Shown one piece after another: positions 48,795-56,474 of a stretch of 64,000 nt of DNA. Where the stretch lies: the NCBI GenBank assembly GCA_002708265.1, contig PANA01000004.1:186001-250000 (forward strand), in the 5' to 3' direction. The notes beneath the pieces are model-generated. The model worked only from the letters and a program-made list of their open reading frames with translations. It ran no database searches and was not told where the DNA came from. Position 1 is the stretch's first letter. Every line of letters begins with the position of its first letter. The translations under genes and the position numbers were made by a program. This DNA is from Legionellales bacterium. Its GTDB lineage: Bacteria; Pseudomonadota; Gammaproteobacteria; Berkiellales; Berkiellaceae.

Positions 48795-48814
48795 CCTATC
48801 TATGTATAGGTAGG
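48795..48814. promoter_or_regulatory. Candidate TetR operator before the tetR gene
   Basis: CCTATC-TATGTATA-GGTAGG lies eight bases before the TetR start codon and uses the same half-sites as the palindrome at 48181-48196, with a spacer of eight rather than four bases. Confidence 0.55.
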
Positions 48815-48963
48815 TTAGCTTGATAATCCACTTTTGTCAATACGGGTATACAGAAAAGGGATGAATGATTTTAAGATGTATATGCAATTATTTGGAAGGG
48901 GTATAGAGGAGATAATTACAACGCAGTAGTTATAATGCGAAATGAATTAGAAGGAGGTAGGAC

Positions 48964-49539
48964 ATGTCTACAGATACACCAGATTGGTACGATGAGAAAG
49001 CAGATTATATTGAGGTGGTTGCTTATAACCCTGACTGGCCCAATCAGGCTCAACAAATGATTGAAAATCTTAAAGAGGTTTTCGAGTTAGATAGCAATAT
49101 AGTTGCTTATGAACATATTGGTAGCACGGCCATACCGGGTTTATCAGCTAAGCCAATAATTGATATTTACATTGGTGTTAAATCGGTTGAACGTGCCAAA
49201 AAACTGATGGTAAAGCCGATCGAGAATATGGACTTCTTGTATTGGGCTGAAAATCCTAATCCAGAAAAAATGATGTTCATAAAGGGAATGCCTCCCTTTG
49301 GGAAAGGTCGAACTCACCATATCCATGTAGTGGAGTATGATTCAAAATATTGGAAAGCACGTCTTGCTTTTCGAGACTATCTAAGAGCGCATACAGATGC
49401 TCGAATGGAGTACGAAGCAGAAAAGCTCAAGCTTGCTGAAACCTTTAAATATGACCGAGAAGGTTATAGTGAGGGTAAGAACAAGATAGTTACTGATTTG
49501 CTGACAAGAGCAAGATTTGAAGGATACAAAGGTAGATAA
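48964..49539 (+). CDS. GrpB/UPF0157 family protein
   Basis: This 191-residue protein begins after the strong site AGAAGGAGG and shows the GrpB pattern: VVAYNPDWPNQAQQMIENL near residue 19, YEHIGSTAIPGLSAKPIIDI near residue 45 and HHIHVVEYDSKYWKARLAFR. The GST and DxD-like residues fit a nucleotidyltransferase-like fold. The cellular role of GrpB proteins is not settled; some are linked to nucleotidyl transfer or glutamate-rich metabolites. It is followed by a small orphan gene. Confidence 0.85.
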   Translation: MSTDTPDWYDEKADYIEVVAYNPDWPNQAQQMIENLKEVFELDSNIVAYEHIGSTAIPGLSAKPIIDIYIGVKSVERAKKLMVKPIENMDFLYWAENPNPEKMMFIKGMPPFGKGRTHHIHVVEYDSKYWKARLAFRDYLRAHTDARMEYEAEKLKLAETFKYDREGYSEGKNKIVTDLLTRARFEGYKGR

Positions 49540-49629
49540 AAATATTTAAAAAAAGACGGTTGACCCTCACGTAACGTGAGACTTTATCTTTGTTCTGGAG
49601 GCCAGTGATGTCGGATTACTATCAATGCA

Positions 49630-49857
49630 ATGCATTTACACTTAGAGCCCTCATCTGTTGAAGTGAAAAAGTTGGCAAAGGAGTGGGTTAACTTGTACGA
49701 ATCCGCATATAAAGACTTTCCAACTGAACTCAAAGAAAAGATGTGGAAGGCCAATAAATCAGGTATTTATCCAAAAGATCAAATGCCATACTTTAGACAA
49801 GATGTTGTTGATTTTATAGATGCTGCTATTGAGCATCATAAAATTAGGACTCTATAA
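49630..49857 (+). CDS. Small hypothetical protein, 75 residues
   Basis: The product is hydrophilic, mainly helical and rich in Lys and Glu (KLAKEWVNLYESAYKDFP), with no known family that I recognise. The ATG at 49630 has no ribosome site of its own. A good site, CTGGAGG, precedes another ATG at 49608 that opens a 17-codon frame overlapping this start, so translation may be coupled, or the gene may carry a frameshift near its 5' end. A terminator follows. Confidence 0.55.
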   Translation: MHLHLEPSSVEVKKLAKEWVNLYESAYKDFPTELKEKMWKANKSGIYPKDQMPYFRQDVVDFIDAAIEHHKIRTL

Positions 49858-49860
49858 AAT

Positions 49861-49882
49861 AAGGGAGTATTGCTCCCTTTTT
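49861..49882 (+). terminator. Bidirectional terminator
   Basis: AAGGGAG at 49861-49867 pairs with CTCCCTT at 49873-49879 around TATTG, with a T run after it. It sits four bases after the small plus-strand gene and six bases before the end of the convergent VOC-like gene. Confidence 0.85.
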
Positions 49883-49888
49883 AAACTA

Positions 49889-50284
49889 CTATTTTCTTTT
49901 GGGGTAGATAACTGAGTTTTCATGAGCCTTATCATCCCATATTTTATCTTCCGGAAGATTCGTCTCTATAAGCTCTATAGCACTGTCTTCAACTTGTATC
50001 ACTGCGACTTTAAAGCCTGCAAAGGGCTCATAGGGTTCTAATAAGATCTTTTCCCCTTCAATTGCATCATCTAAATTAGGGACTTTAAAAGCAACGTGAG
50101 GTTGGGTTTGAAGTAAAGGGTGCAAAGGGCAACCTTCTTCAAATCGGTGATACTGAACTCTAAAGGGGTTGTTACCAGGGGTCGTATACATTTTAAATGT
50201 AGGACTATATCGTTCATTTGGCTTCTTTTCTTTGGTTGGGATCCCAAAGTGATGAAATTCATATAGTTGATGCTTGGTTTTCAT
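49889..50284 (-). CDS. VOC-superfamily (glyoxalase-like) protein
   Basis: The 131-residue product has the small beta-alpha-beta-beta-beta layout of vicinal-oxygen-chelate proteins. FHHFGIPTKEKK at the start provides a histidine metal-ligand position, HVAFKVPNLDDAIEGEKIL lies in the middle and AIELIETN at the end provides a glutamate. Such proteins range from lyases to antibiotic-binding proteins. It lacks close context: its neighbours are the PhzF-like gene, divergent, and the terminator. The substrate is unknown. Confidence 0.65.
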   Translation of the reverse strand: MKTKHQLYEFHHFGIPTKEKKPNERYSPTFKMYTTPGNNPFRVQYHRFEEGCPLHPLLQTQPHVAFKVPNLDDAIEGEKILLEPYEPFAGFKVAVIQVEDSAIELIETNLPEDKIWDDKAHENSVIYPKRK

Positions 50285-50379
50285 GGCAGTATCCTTAGTG
50301 AGTTAAAATAATTTAACCATAAAGCTAAGTTGAAGGCGATTCTCATCGTTAAATCTGAATATTAGCTGCGGGAGAGAAA

Positions 50380-51204
50380 ATGAAAACCCCATATAAAATT
50401 GTAGATGTGTTTGAAAATGGCGCTTGTACAGGTAACCCGGTTTGCGTTGTAAAAATTGAAGGAGCAATGCCAGAGGATAAAAAACTTCAGGCTTTGGCTA
50501 ATTGGATCAACTTATCCGAGACAACATTTATCAGTGACTCTGAGGTTGCTGATTATCACTTAAGAATATTTACACCTGATAATGAACTCCCATTTGCTGG
50601 ACATCCAACCTTAGGCAGTGCATGGGCTTTTGCTGAGTTGGATTCTAATAAAACCCTTATTAAACAAAAATGTGCTTATGGTGAAGTTCTAATTGAAAGA
50701 AAAGGGAATATGCTAACTTTTACACTCCCTCATTATATTAAGGGCGAGCATATTGATTCTGAAGAACTTTGTGCGCAGTATCCATTAGCTGTTTGCCACT
50801 CCCCTCAGATATACACGACAGGTCCAGTTTGGATGGTTGCCCAGGTAGTGGATAAGTCAGCATTGATGTCTGTCTCTGTAGGTTCTGAAGAAACCGTTAA
50901 GTGGATGAAGCGCTATAATGCCGAAGGGATTAATTTATTCTATGTTGAAGATGATGGCTCAATCACTATTCGTACCTTTTTTCATGCGAATGATTTAATG
51001 GTAGAAGATCCGGCTTGTGGATCAGGAAATGCAGCGGTTGGAGCCTATTTAATAGAAAACAAACGTTTTCCACCTATGGGCTATATTGCTTATCAGGGCA
51101 AAGCCCGTTCGAGAGATGCTGTTGTAAAAGTCTCTGTAAAGAATGGGGCCATACAGATAGGTGGGAAGTGTCGAACTATAATGGAAGGATTTGTTGATCT
51201 ATAA
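50380..51204 (+). CDS. PhzF-family isomerase
   Basis: The 274-residue product has the two-domain PhzF fold: VDVFENGACTGNPVCVV at the start, NLSETTFISDSE-like substrate residues (LSETTFI), LPFAGHPTLGSAWAF near residue 72 and EDPACGSGNAAVGAYLIEN near residue 211. PhzF catalyses isomerisation of a dihydro-anthranilate in phenazine synthesis, but most family members act on other compounds. No phenazine genes are present, so the role is open. Confidence 0.88.
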   Translation: MKTPYKIVDVFENGACTGNPVCVVKIEGAMPEDKKLQALANWINLSETTFISDSEVADYHLRIFTPDNELPFAGHPTLGSAWAFAELDSNKTLIKQKCAYGEVLIERKGNMLTFTLPHYIKGEHIDSEELCAQYPLAVCHSPQIYTTGPVWMVAQVVDKSALMSVSVGSEETVKWMKRYNAEGINLFYVEDDGSITIRTFFHANDLMVEDPACGSGNAAVGAYLIENKRFPPMGYIAYQGKARSRDAVVKVSVKNGAIQIGGKCRTIMEGFVDL

Positions 51205-51215
51205 AAAGTCCTCAT

Positions 51216-51902
51216 ATGAGCGCTGAGGCTTTTCAGGGCTCATTTCCCCAGATAGAATCAAAAGAAAACAATATTAGAAGAGCAAATACCATGATGCCTC
51301 AAGTTTCAGTTGCTGACTTGCTCAGTATCTTTGGATCAGACTCAGATATACATAATGTCTCATTAGAAACTTTAAAGGCTATGATTCAAAGTCGCGCGGC
51401 TGATTTGCCTCGCCTTGTAGATTCAAATGGTGCCAGCCTTTTGATGCTAGCTTTTCAAGGTGGGTTTACAGAGTTGATTTCAGATCTACTTAAAGCGAAT
51501 TCTTCATGGAATTTGGAAGAATCAGATACAGAAAATAGAACGCTTGTTCATTGGGGCTGCTTTCATGTGGATTTTGTTGCAATGGCCCAGCTATGGATGC
51601 AAGGAAAGCAAATACCGCCTTTAATGATGAAAAGAGATAATCAAGGTAACCTTCCCTCAACGTATTTTAAGCAAAATTGTAAGTTTTTGGGCGCAAGTGA
51701 ATGTAAATCATGGTGGAACTTATTTAAATCCTGCCCAGAAAGTCAGACAAGGGGACTTCTTGGCTTTTTACAGACTTTGCCCGGTAAACCAAGAGGGTAT
51801 ACACCAGCGTACTGTAAAGCGGGACGCCAATGCTTACCCCCAGAACCGGATGCAGTCTTTTCAATAACAACGATACGTAAGAACAGGCACCGTTCACAAT
51901 AA
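51216..51902 (+). CDS. Ankyrin-repeat-like protein
   Basis: The protein is 228 residues from the ATG at 51216, or about 203 from an ATG at 51291, which has the better AGAAG site. The middle part shows at least two ankyrin-like units (LVDSNGASLLMLAFQGGFTE and ESDTENRTLVHWGCFHVDF). The C-terminal part is Cys- and Lys-rich. Ankyrin proteins in host-associated bacteria are often secreted and bind host proteins, but no secretion signal is visible. It starts 11 bases after the PhzF gene. Confidence 0.65.
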   Translation: MSAEAFQGSFPQIESKENNIRRANTMMPQVSVADLLSIFGSDSDIHNVSLETLKAMIQSRAADLPRLVDSNGASLLMLAFQGGFTELISDLLKANSSWNLEESDTENRTLVHWGCFHVDFVAMAQLWMQGKQIPPLMMKRDNQGNLPSTYFKQNCKFLGASECKSWWNLFKSCPESQTRGLLGFLQTLPGKPRGYTPAYCKAGRQCLPPEPDAVFSITTIRKNRHRSQ

Positions 51903-52028
51903 AAGTAATAATTCTAGCTAACACTCAACCCTTCTTAATTATAGTTAACATACAAACTATTTTATGCAATGATTACCTCCAAAATACAATGAGCTTTAAA
52001 TAAGCTCTGGCAAGGTTGGAGATTCTTT

Positions 52029-53186
52029 ATGTTAAATCCTAAGTTGAGATATATCTTGGCTTGTTTTAGGGCCTATGAGCGACAGCCTGGATTGGCGACA
52101 CAGAGGCTAGTTTTAGAACTAAAAGAAGCATTCTATAAAGAGTTACAAACAGAGCACCCACTGAGTGCTGATAACGTCTACGCGCTTTTACTTGAATTGA
52201 TGAAAATGCAAACGACAGCTGCATTAGAAGCAGTTTATCCATTTTTAAAAGACGGATATGTGGAGCTAGTAAACAAGTCTTTTAATATACGCGATCTAAA
52301 CGATAGAACTTTAGTTCAACTGTGCGCGCAATTTGCCTCGGCGAAAAATATATCCTTACTGTGTCAGTACTTTCCTAGACTGGCAATCTTGCTTAAAGAG
52401 AACAATTATGCTGAAGGCAAGGCATCAGTTCTGCAAGCTCGGATGTCGAGTTCAAAACTTATCCCTGCTGAGGATGCTAAAGTGCTTTGTGAATTATTAG
52501 GATTAGAGACTTTAGGTGAGGGGGCTCAAGAAGAAGCTGCTGAGCAATCTATTTTAGACATAGTGAAACATTTATCAAACTGTCTAGGGTGCTCATATTT
52601 ACATACAATAGTGTATACCTTGGCATTGCCTTTATCTGCTGAGGATAGAATGTCGCTTAAACAAGCGTTTCAAGAAGAGTTAAAGGCTCTAGAGAGTGCC
52701 GCGAGTCTTTTAAACCTAAAAGGGACATCAGGAGAAAACCTCTTAGCCGCTGTAGTGGAGCTTGGTGACATTGAGTATGTTAATGAAGTTCTTAGTGTTG
52801 ATAGAACAGGGGTATTTTTAAAACGAGTATTTGAGGCACCTGATCCAGTTGTTGTTGCTGCTCTAAATGTGCAGCGCTCATCTGAGGGGGTATTCTTCGC
52901 TGATATTGATGCCCTTGAGGCAATGCAGATTAAAGCGATAAAAGCCCAAAGCCCTATAGATTATCAAGATCGATTAGGGCCATTGCTATCTATACCAGAA
53001 ATCGCAAATGTTGCTCAAAAAGCAGCGGGGCGCTCGCTTAAAGAATTCAAACCTCGATTTGTTCAAGATATGTTTACTCTTGCCAAGGAAGAAGAGTCTA
53101 GACGAGCCAGTTGTTGCGCTCGAGAAGCTGAAAACAGTGTTAGCGTTGAGGATAGACGAGTGAAGTCAACCCTTGCTTCTAGCTAG
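52029..53186 (+). CDS. Alpha-solenoid-like hypothetical protein with ankyrin-like units
   Basis: The 385-residue product is all-helical with recurring units: FNIRDLNDRTLVQLCAQFAS near residue 97 and LKGTSGENLLAAVVELGDIE near residue 234 look like ankyrin repeats, while the start (ACFRAYERQPGLATQRLVLE) resembles other helical repeats. I do not recognise a family. The C-terminus is charged and Cys-containing. It follows another ankyrin-like gene and precedes a convergent orphan; the three form an accessory patch that may encode host-interacting proteins. That is an inference. Confidence 0.6.
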   Translation: MLNPKLRYILACFRAYERQPGLATQRLVLELKEAFYKELQTEHPLSADNVYALLLELMKMQTTAALEAVYPFLKDGYVELVNKSFNIRDLNDRTLVQLCAQFASAKNISLLCQYFPRLAILLKENNYAEGKASVLQARMSSSKLIPAEDAKVLCELLGLETLGEGAQEEAAEQSILDIVKHLSNCLGCSYLHTIVYTLALPLSAEDRMSLKQAFQEELKALESAASLLNLKGTSGENLLAAVVELGDIEYVNEVLSVDRTGVFLKRVFEAPDPVVVAALNVQRSSEGVFFADIDALEAMQIKAIKAQSPIDYQDRLGPLLSIPEIANVAQKAAGRSLKEFKPRFVQDMFTLAKEEESRRASCCAREAENSVSVEDRRVKSTLASS

Positions 53187-53775
53187 ACGAAGGATCTGAC
53201 GGAGGCGACATTTTTATTTTTCTTGAAGGATTATCCTTCAAGACTAACTCGCCTTTGTCGAACCCAACATATTTACCGTTGGCTTTTACTTTATTTTGGT
53301 TAATCATTTTCTCAAGCGCGACTTTATCTTCAGGGGTACCATTATGCAATATTTCTCTGAACGCGCTTATGATGAACTTTTCTTCCTCAGGTGGGCCGAT
53401 TAATTCAAAACGGGCAGCAAAGGCTTTTAGTGATAACTTAATGCCTACTTGGTAAATCTCTAATGGTGTGGCATTGGGCGAATTGAGATCTATTTCCCCT
53501 TTTTCAGGATCGTATTTTAGAGCGAAAGAGGGGCCATTTTCTTCAAGCTTTAGCTCTACAGAGTTGCCATCATCTGATTGCTCATTAACAATACCATCAG
53601 GGTATGCTTCACGAATAATTTCAGCCAAGGTTTTTTCTTTGCTTTTAGATAGACCTTTAACCAGCCTTGGTTTTGGGGCCTGGGCAGCTGCTAGTCGAGC
53701 TTCACGCTCCTTTAGGGCCTCAGCGTCACTTCTTGCTTGTGCACGACGGGCTTCTTCTCTAGGGTCTTTGGCCAT
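53179..53775 (-). CDS. Hypothetical protein with charged N-terminal coil
   Basis: The 198-residue product begins with a strongly charged helix (residues about 1-35, DPREEARRAQARSDAEAL) likely to form a coiled coil. A basic linker and a compact acidic domain with LAEIIREAYPDGIVNE and PPEEEKFIISAFREILHNG follow. I recognise no family. It overlaps the convergent solenoid gene by eight bases. A cytoplasmic or secreted regulator is possible, with no supporting motif. Confidence 0.6.
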   Translation of the reverse strand: MAKDPREEARRAQARSDAEALKEREARLAAAQAPKPRLVKGLSKSKEKTLAEIIREAYPDGIVNEQSDDGNSVELKLEENGPSFALKYDPEKGEIDLNSPNATPLEIYQVGIKLSLKAFAARFELIGPPEEEKFIISAFREILHNGTPEDKVALEKMINQNKVKANGKYVGFDKGELVLKDNPSRKIKMSPPSDPSSS

Positions 53776-53935
53776 GGGTCAATCTCCTTAATCACTTACC
53801 TTAGTATAGCAATCAAATATGAGCTAAATAACACAAATAAGTTGAATGACCAATATTGAAAGAAGGGTAATTGGATTCCGCCATCGAGTAATTTTGACTT
53901 TTTTAGTGAAAAGTGGAAGAATCCACTCTGGCTGC

Positions 53936-54012
53936 GCGTCCGTAGCTCAGCTGGATAGAGTACCTGGCTTCGAACCAGGTGGTCGGAGGTTCGAATCCTT
54001 CCGGACGCGCCA
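53936..54012 (+). tRNA. tRNA-Arg (TCG)
   Basis: A complete 77-nt cloverleaf with encoded CCA: acceptor GCGTCCG pairs with CGGACGC, anticodon stem CCTGG/CCAGG with loop containing TCG, and T arm GGAGGTTCGAATCCTTCC. It differs from the tRNA-Arg at 47249 at four positions, one in the anticodon and a compensated pair in the acceptor. A small hairpin (AGTGGA/TCCACT) at 53912-53927 lies just upstream. Confidence 0.96.
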
Positions 54013-54016
54013 TTAG

Positions 54017-54334
54017 TTACTTTTTAACTTCAAATCCCGCAGATTCCCAGGCAGCTATTCCACCTTCAAGTGTCCAAGCGAAGGGTACGTTTAAGCCTTG
54101 TCGACATTGCTCACACGCAGTGACACTTCTTTTTCCCTTGAGACACTGAAAAACAAGCTTTTTATTTTCGGCTTCGGGTAGGGCATGTGGTACGCACATT
54201 TCTAGAGGCAAATTGACTGCTCCTGGGATATGCCCTTCAGCAAACTCTTCTGTGCTTCTGACATCAATCAAAATGGCTTCTTCATTTTCAAGCCATTGCT
54301 TTAAAGTGGCCGGATCAACCGTTTGAATTTCCAT
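54017..54334 (-). CDS. Single-domain rhodanese-like sulfurtransferase
   Basis: This 105-residue protein has the rhodanese fold landmarks: DVRSTEEFAEGHIPGAVNLP near residue 24 and the active-site loop QCLKGKRS near residue 69 with the catalytic Cys. It could move sulfane sulfur or detoxify cyanide. The active site looks intact. The stop lies five bases after the tRNA-Arg on the opposite strand, and it is unlinked to the PQQ genes by direction. There is no signal peptide, so it is cytoplasmic. Confidence 0.87.
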   Translation of the reverse strand: MEIQTVDPATLKQWLENEEAILIDVRSTEEFAEGHIPGAVNLPLEMCVPHALPEAENKKLVFQCLKGKRSVTACEQCRQGLNVPFAWTLEGGIAAWESAGFEVKK

Positions 54335-54469
54335 AATGGATTCCTTTTATAGTTGTTTAGCTTTGAGTCACTATAGTCTTGGTTTGTCTAACAAATCCAC
54401 CTTTCAGTAGTTGAAACCCAAAACCACTTTATCTTACTCTGATCTATATATGATGACTAAGGGATTAGT

Positions 54470-56374
54470 ATGACAAAATCTATACAATTATGGGCTGCTG
54501 GTGCTCTATTAGCAGTTTGTTCTATAGCTAGTGCTTCAACAGACTGGCCTCACTATGGAGGTGATGCTGGTGGTAGTAAGTACAGTCCTCTTAGTCAGAT
54601 AAATACTGAAAACGTCAGTAAGCTCTCTCGCGCATGGGTGCATCATTCACAAGATTTTTCACATGGCAAAGCAGGTGAAACAAAAACAACTTATGAAGCT
54701 ACCCCTTTGAAAGTGGATGACAAATTATTTGTTTGCACACCATTTAATCGTGTCTTCTCTTTAGATCCCGGAACGGGAGAGGAAAACTGGGTTTTTGATC
54801 CTGAAATTGATAAAAGCATCACATTAGAAGGTGCTCTTAAATGTCGTGGTGTTGCCTATTGGGAAGAAAACAGTCGGCAAACAAAAAAATGTTCTAAGCG
54901 AGTTTTTTCAGGTGCTATTGATGGCCGTTTATTTGCCTTAGACTCAGAGACCGGGGAACCATGCGATGATTTTGGCCAGGGTGGCTTTGTGCAAATCAAT
55001 GATATACCTAACCCCGGTCGTAGCCGTTTAGACCTAATATCTGCTCCAGCGATATATAAAAACTTGGTGATAGTCGGATCGAGTATTGGTGACAATAGCT
55101 TCGCGGATATGGTGAATGGTCGTATTTATGCCTTCAATGCTATTTCAGGAGAGTTAGAATGGGCATTTGATCCTATTCCTGAAGATATGCAGGATAAGGT
55201 CGGTGCTGCGAATACCTGGGCTGCTATCTCAGTGGATGAAGAACGAGAGCTGGTCTTTATTGGGACCGGTAGTGCCAGTCCTGACTATTATGGTGGAAAG
55301 CGAAAAGAGCCCATACCCTATGCAAATGCGACGATCGCTCTTGATGCAAATTCAGGTAAGCCTGCTTGGCATTATCAAACAGTTCACCATGACATCTGGG
55401 ACTATGACATTCCGTCTCAGCCAACGTTAGTTAATCTAACCGTCAATGGTGAGAAAAAACCTGTCGTTCTTCAAACCACTAAAACTGGTTTTATCTTTGT
55501 TTTCGACCGAGATACAGGTGAACCCTATTTTAAAATTAACGAAGTGCCCGTGCCTCAAAGTGATGTGCCTGGTGAGCAAACCGCACTTACTCAACCGATA
55601 CCAACACTTCCTAAACCCTTTGCTCGACAAAGCATGAGTGCTGATGAGGCCTGGGGGTTAGTATTAGTTGATAAGTGGGGTTGTAAAAAGCAAATTGACG
55701 CACTGCGGAATGAGGGGATTTTTACTCCTGTTTCAATTGGCGGTTCTTTGCAATTTCCTTCATTTGCTGGTGGAAATAACTGGGGAGGGCTTGCATTTGA
55801 TCCTCAATCAAACATTGCCATCGTGAATGCAATGAATGTTGCTGCGAAAATTGAGTTGATTCCTACTCAAGAAGTAGATACCCCGAAAGAAAAAGAATCA
55901 CATATGGACGCGGGTTATGAGCTTGAACCAACGCAAGATAGTCCTTATAGCATGAAAAGAGGGATTATTATGTCTATGTTTGGTGCTCCTTGCACGCCGC
56001 CACCTTGGGGCACTTTAAACGCTATTAACATTGAAACTGGTGAAATCGTTTGGCAGGTGCCATTTGGCCGTGTCAAAAAAGGACCTTTTAAAACTTTGGC
56101 TAGTTGGGGGGCTCCCAACATCGGTGGTCCAATTGTTACAGCGGGAGGACTTATTTTTATCGGAGCAACACTCGACAATGAGTTTCATGCTTATGACATA
56201 CAAACCGGAAAACAGTTGTGGCATGACAACATACCAGCCCCTGCAAATGCGACACCATTGACCTATGAACATCAAGGAAAACAGTACGTGGTTGTTGCAG
56301 CCGGAGGGCACGGGGTCTTTAATACTGATCTAAGTGATGCCTTAATTGCCTATACTTTAAATGGTGACCAGTGA
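54470..56374 (+). CDS. Periplasmic PQQ-dependent dehydrogenase (glucose/quinate-type propeller)
   Basis: The 634-residue product has a Sec signal peptide (residues 1 to about 23, ending SIASA) and then a beta-propeller of the membrane glucose dehydrogenase type: DWPHYGGDAGGSKYSPLSQI, HHDIWDYDIPSQPTLV near residue 306 with the catalytic Asp, and TTKTGFIFVFDRDTGEP near residue 336 with the PQQ-contacting Lys. It lacks the five-helix membrane domain of Gcd and any CxxCH haem site. It is followed within 20 bases by pqqA. It should oxidise a sugar or alcohol in the periplasm; substrate and electron acceptor are unknown. Confidence 0.85.
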   Translation: MTKSIQLWAAGALLAVCSIASASTDWPHYGGDAGGSKYSPLSQINTENVSKLSRAWVHHSQDFSHGKAGETKTTYEATPLKVDDKLFVCTPFNRVFSLDPGTGEENWVFDPEIDKSITLEGALKCRGVAYWEENSRQTKKCSKRVFSGAIDGRLFALDSETGEPCDDFGQGGFVQINDIPNPGRSRLDLISAPAIYKNLVIVGSSIGDNSFADMVNGRIYAFNAISGELEWAFDPIPEDMQDKVGAANTWAAISVDEERELVFIGTGSASPDYYGGKRKEPIPYANATIALDANSGKPAWHYQTVHHDIWDYDIPSQPTLVNLTVNGEKKPVVLQTTKTGFIFVFDRDTGEPYFKINEVPVPQSDVPGEQTALTQPIPTLPKPFARQSMSADEAWGLVLVDKWGCKKQIDALRNEGIFTPVSIGGSLQFPSFAGGNNWGGLAFDPQSNIAIVNAMNVAAKIELIPTQEVDTPKEKESHMDAGYELEPTQDSPYSMKRGIIMSMFGAPCTPPPWGTLNAINIETGEIVWQVPFGRVKKGPFKTLASWGAPNIGGPIVTAGGLIFIGATLDNEFHAYDIQTGKQLWHDNIPAPANATPLTYEHQGKQYVVVAAGGHGVFNTDLSDALIAYTLNGDQ

Positions 56375-56393
56375 AACCACTAAGGAGATAACC

Positions 56394-56474
56394 ATGAGTT
56401 GGTGGAGAAAACCGTTTTTGATTGAAACTTGCCTTAGTTTGGAAATAAATGCCTACGTTACTAAAGAGTCCTAG
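56394..56474 (+). CDS. pqqA: PQQ precursor peptide PqqA
   Basis: This 26-codon gene was found by reading the gap before pqqB. It starts after TAAGGAGATAACC and encodes a peptide beginning MSWWRKPF and ending in LSLEINAYVTKES. The spacing Glu-x3-Tyr (E17, Y21) is the pair that PqqE cross-links and that becomes PQQ in all known PqqA peptides. Lys or Arg near the N-terminus followed by Pro-Phe is also typical. The pqqB start codon lies inside it in another frame, 26 bases before its end. The call rests on motif, size and position. Confidence 0.87.
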   Translation: MSWWRKPFLIETCLSLEINAYVTKES

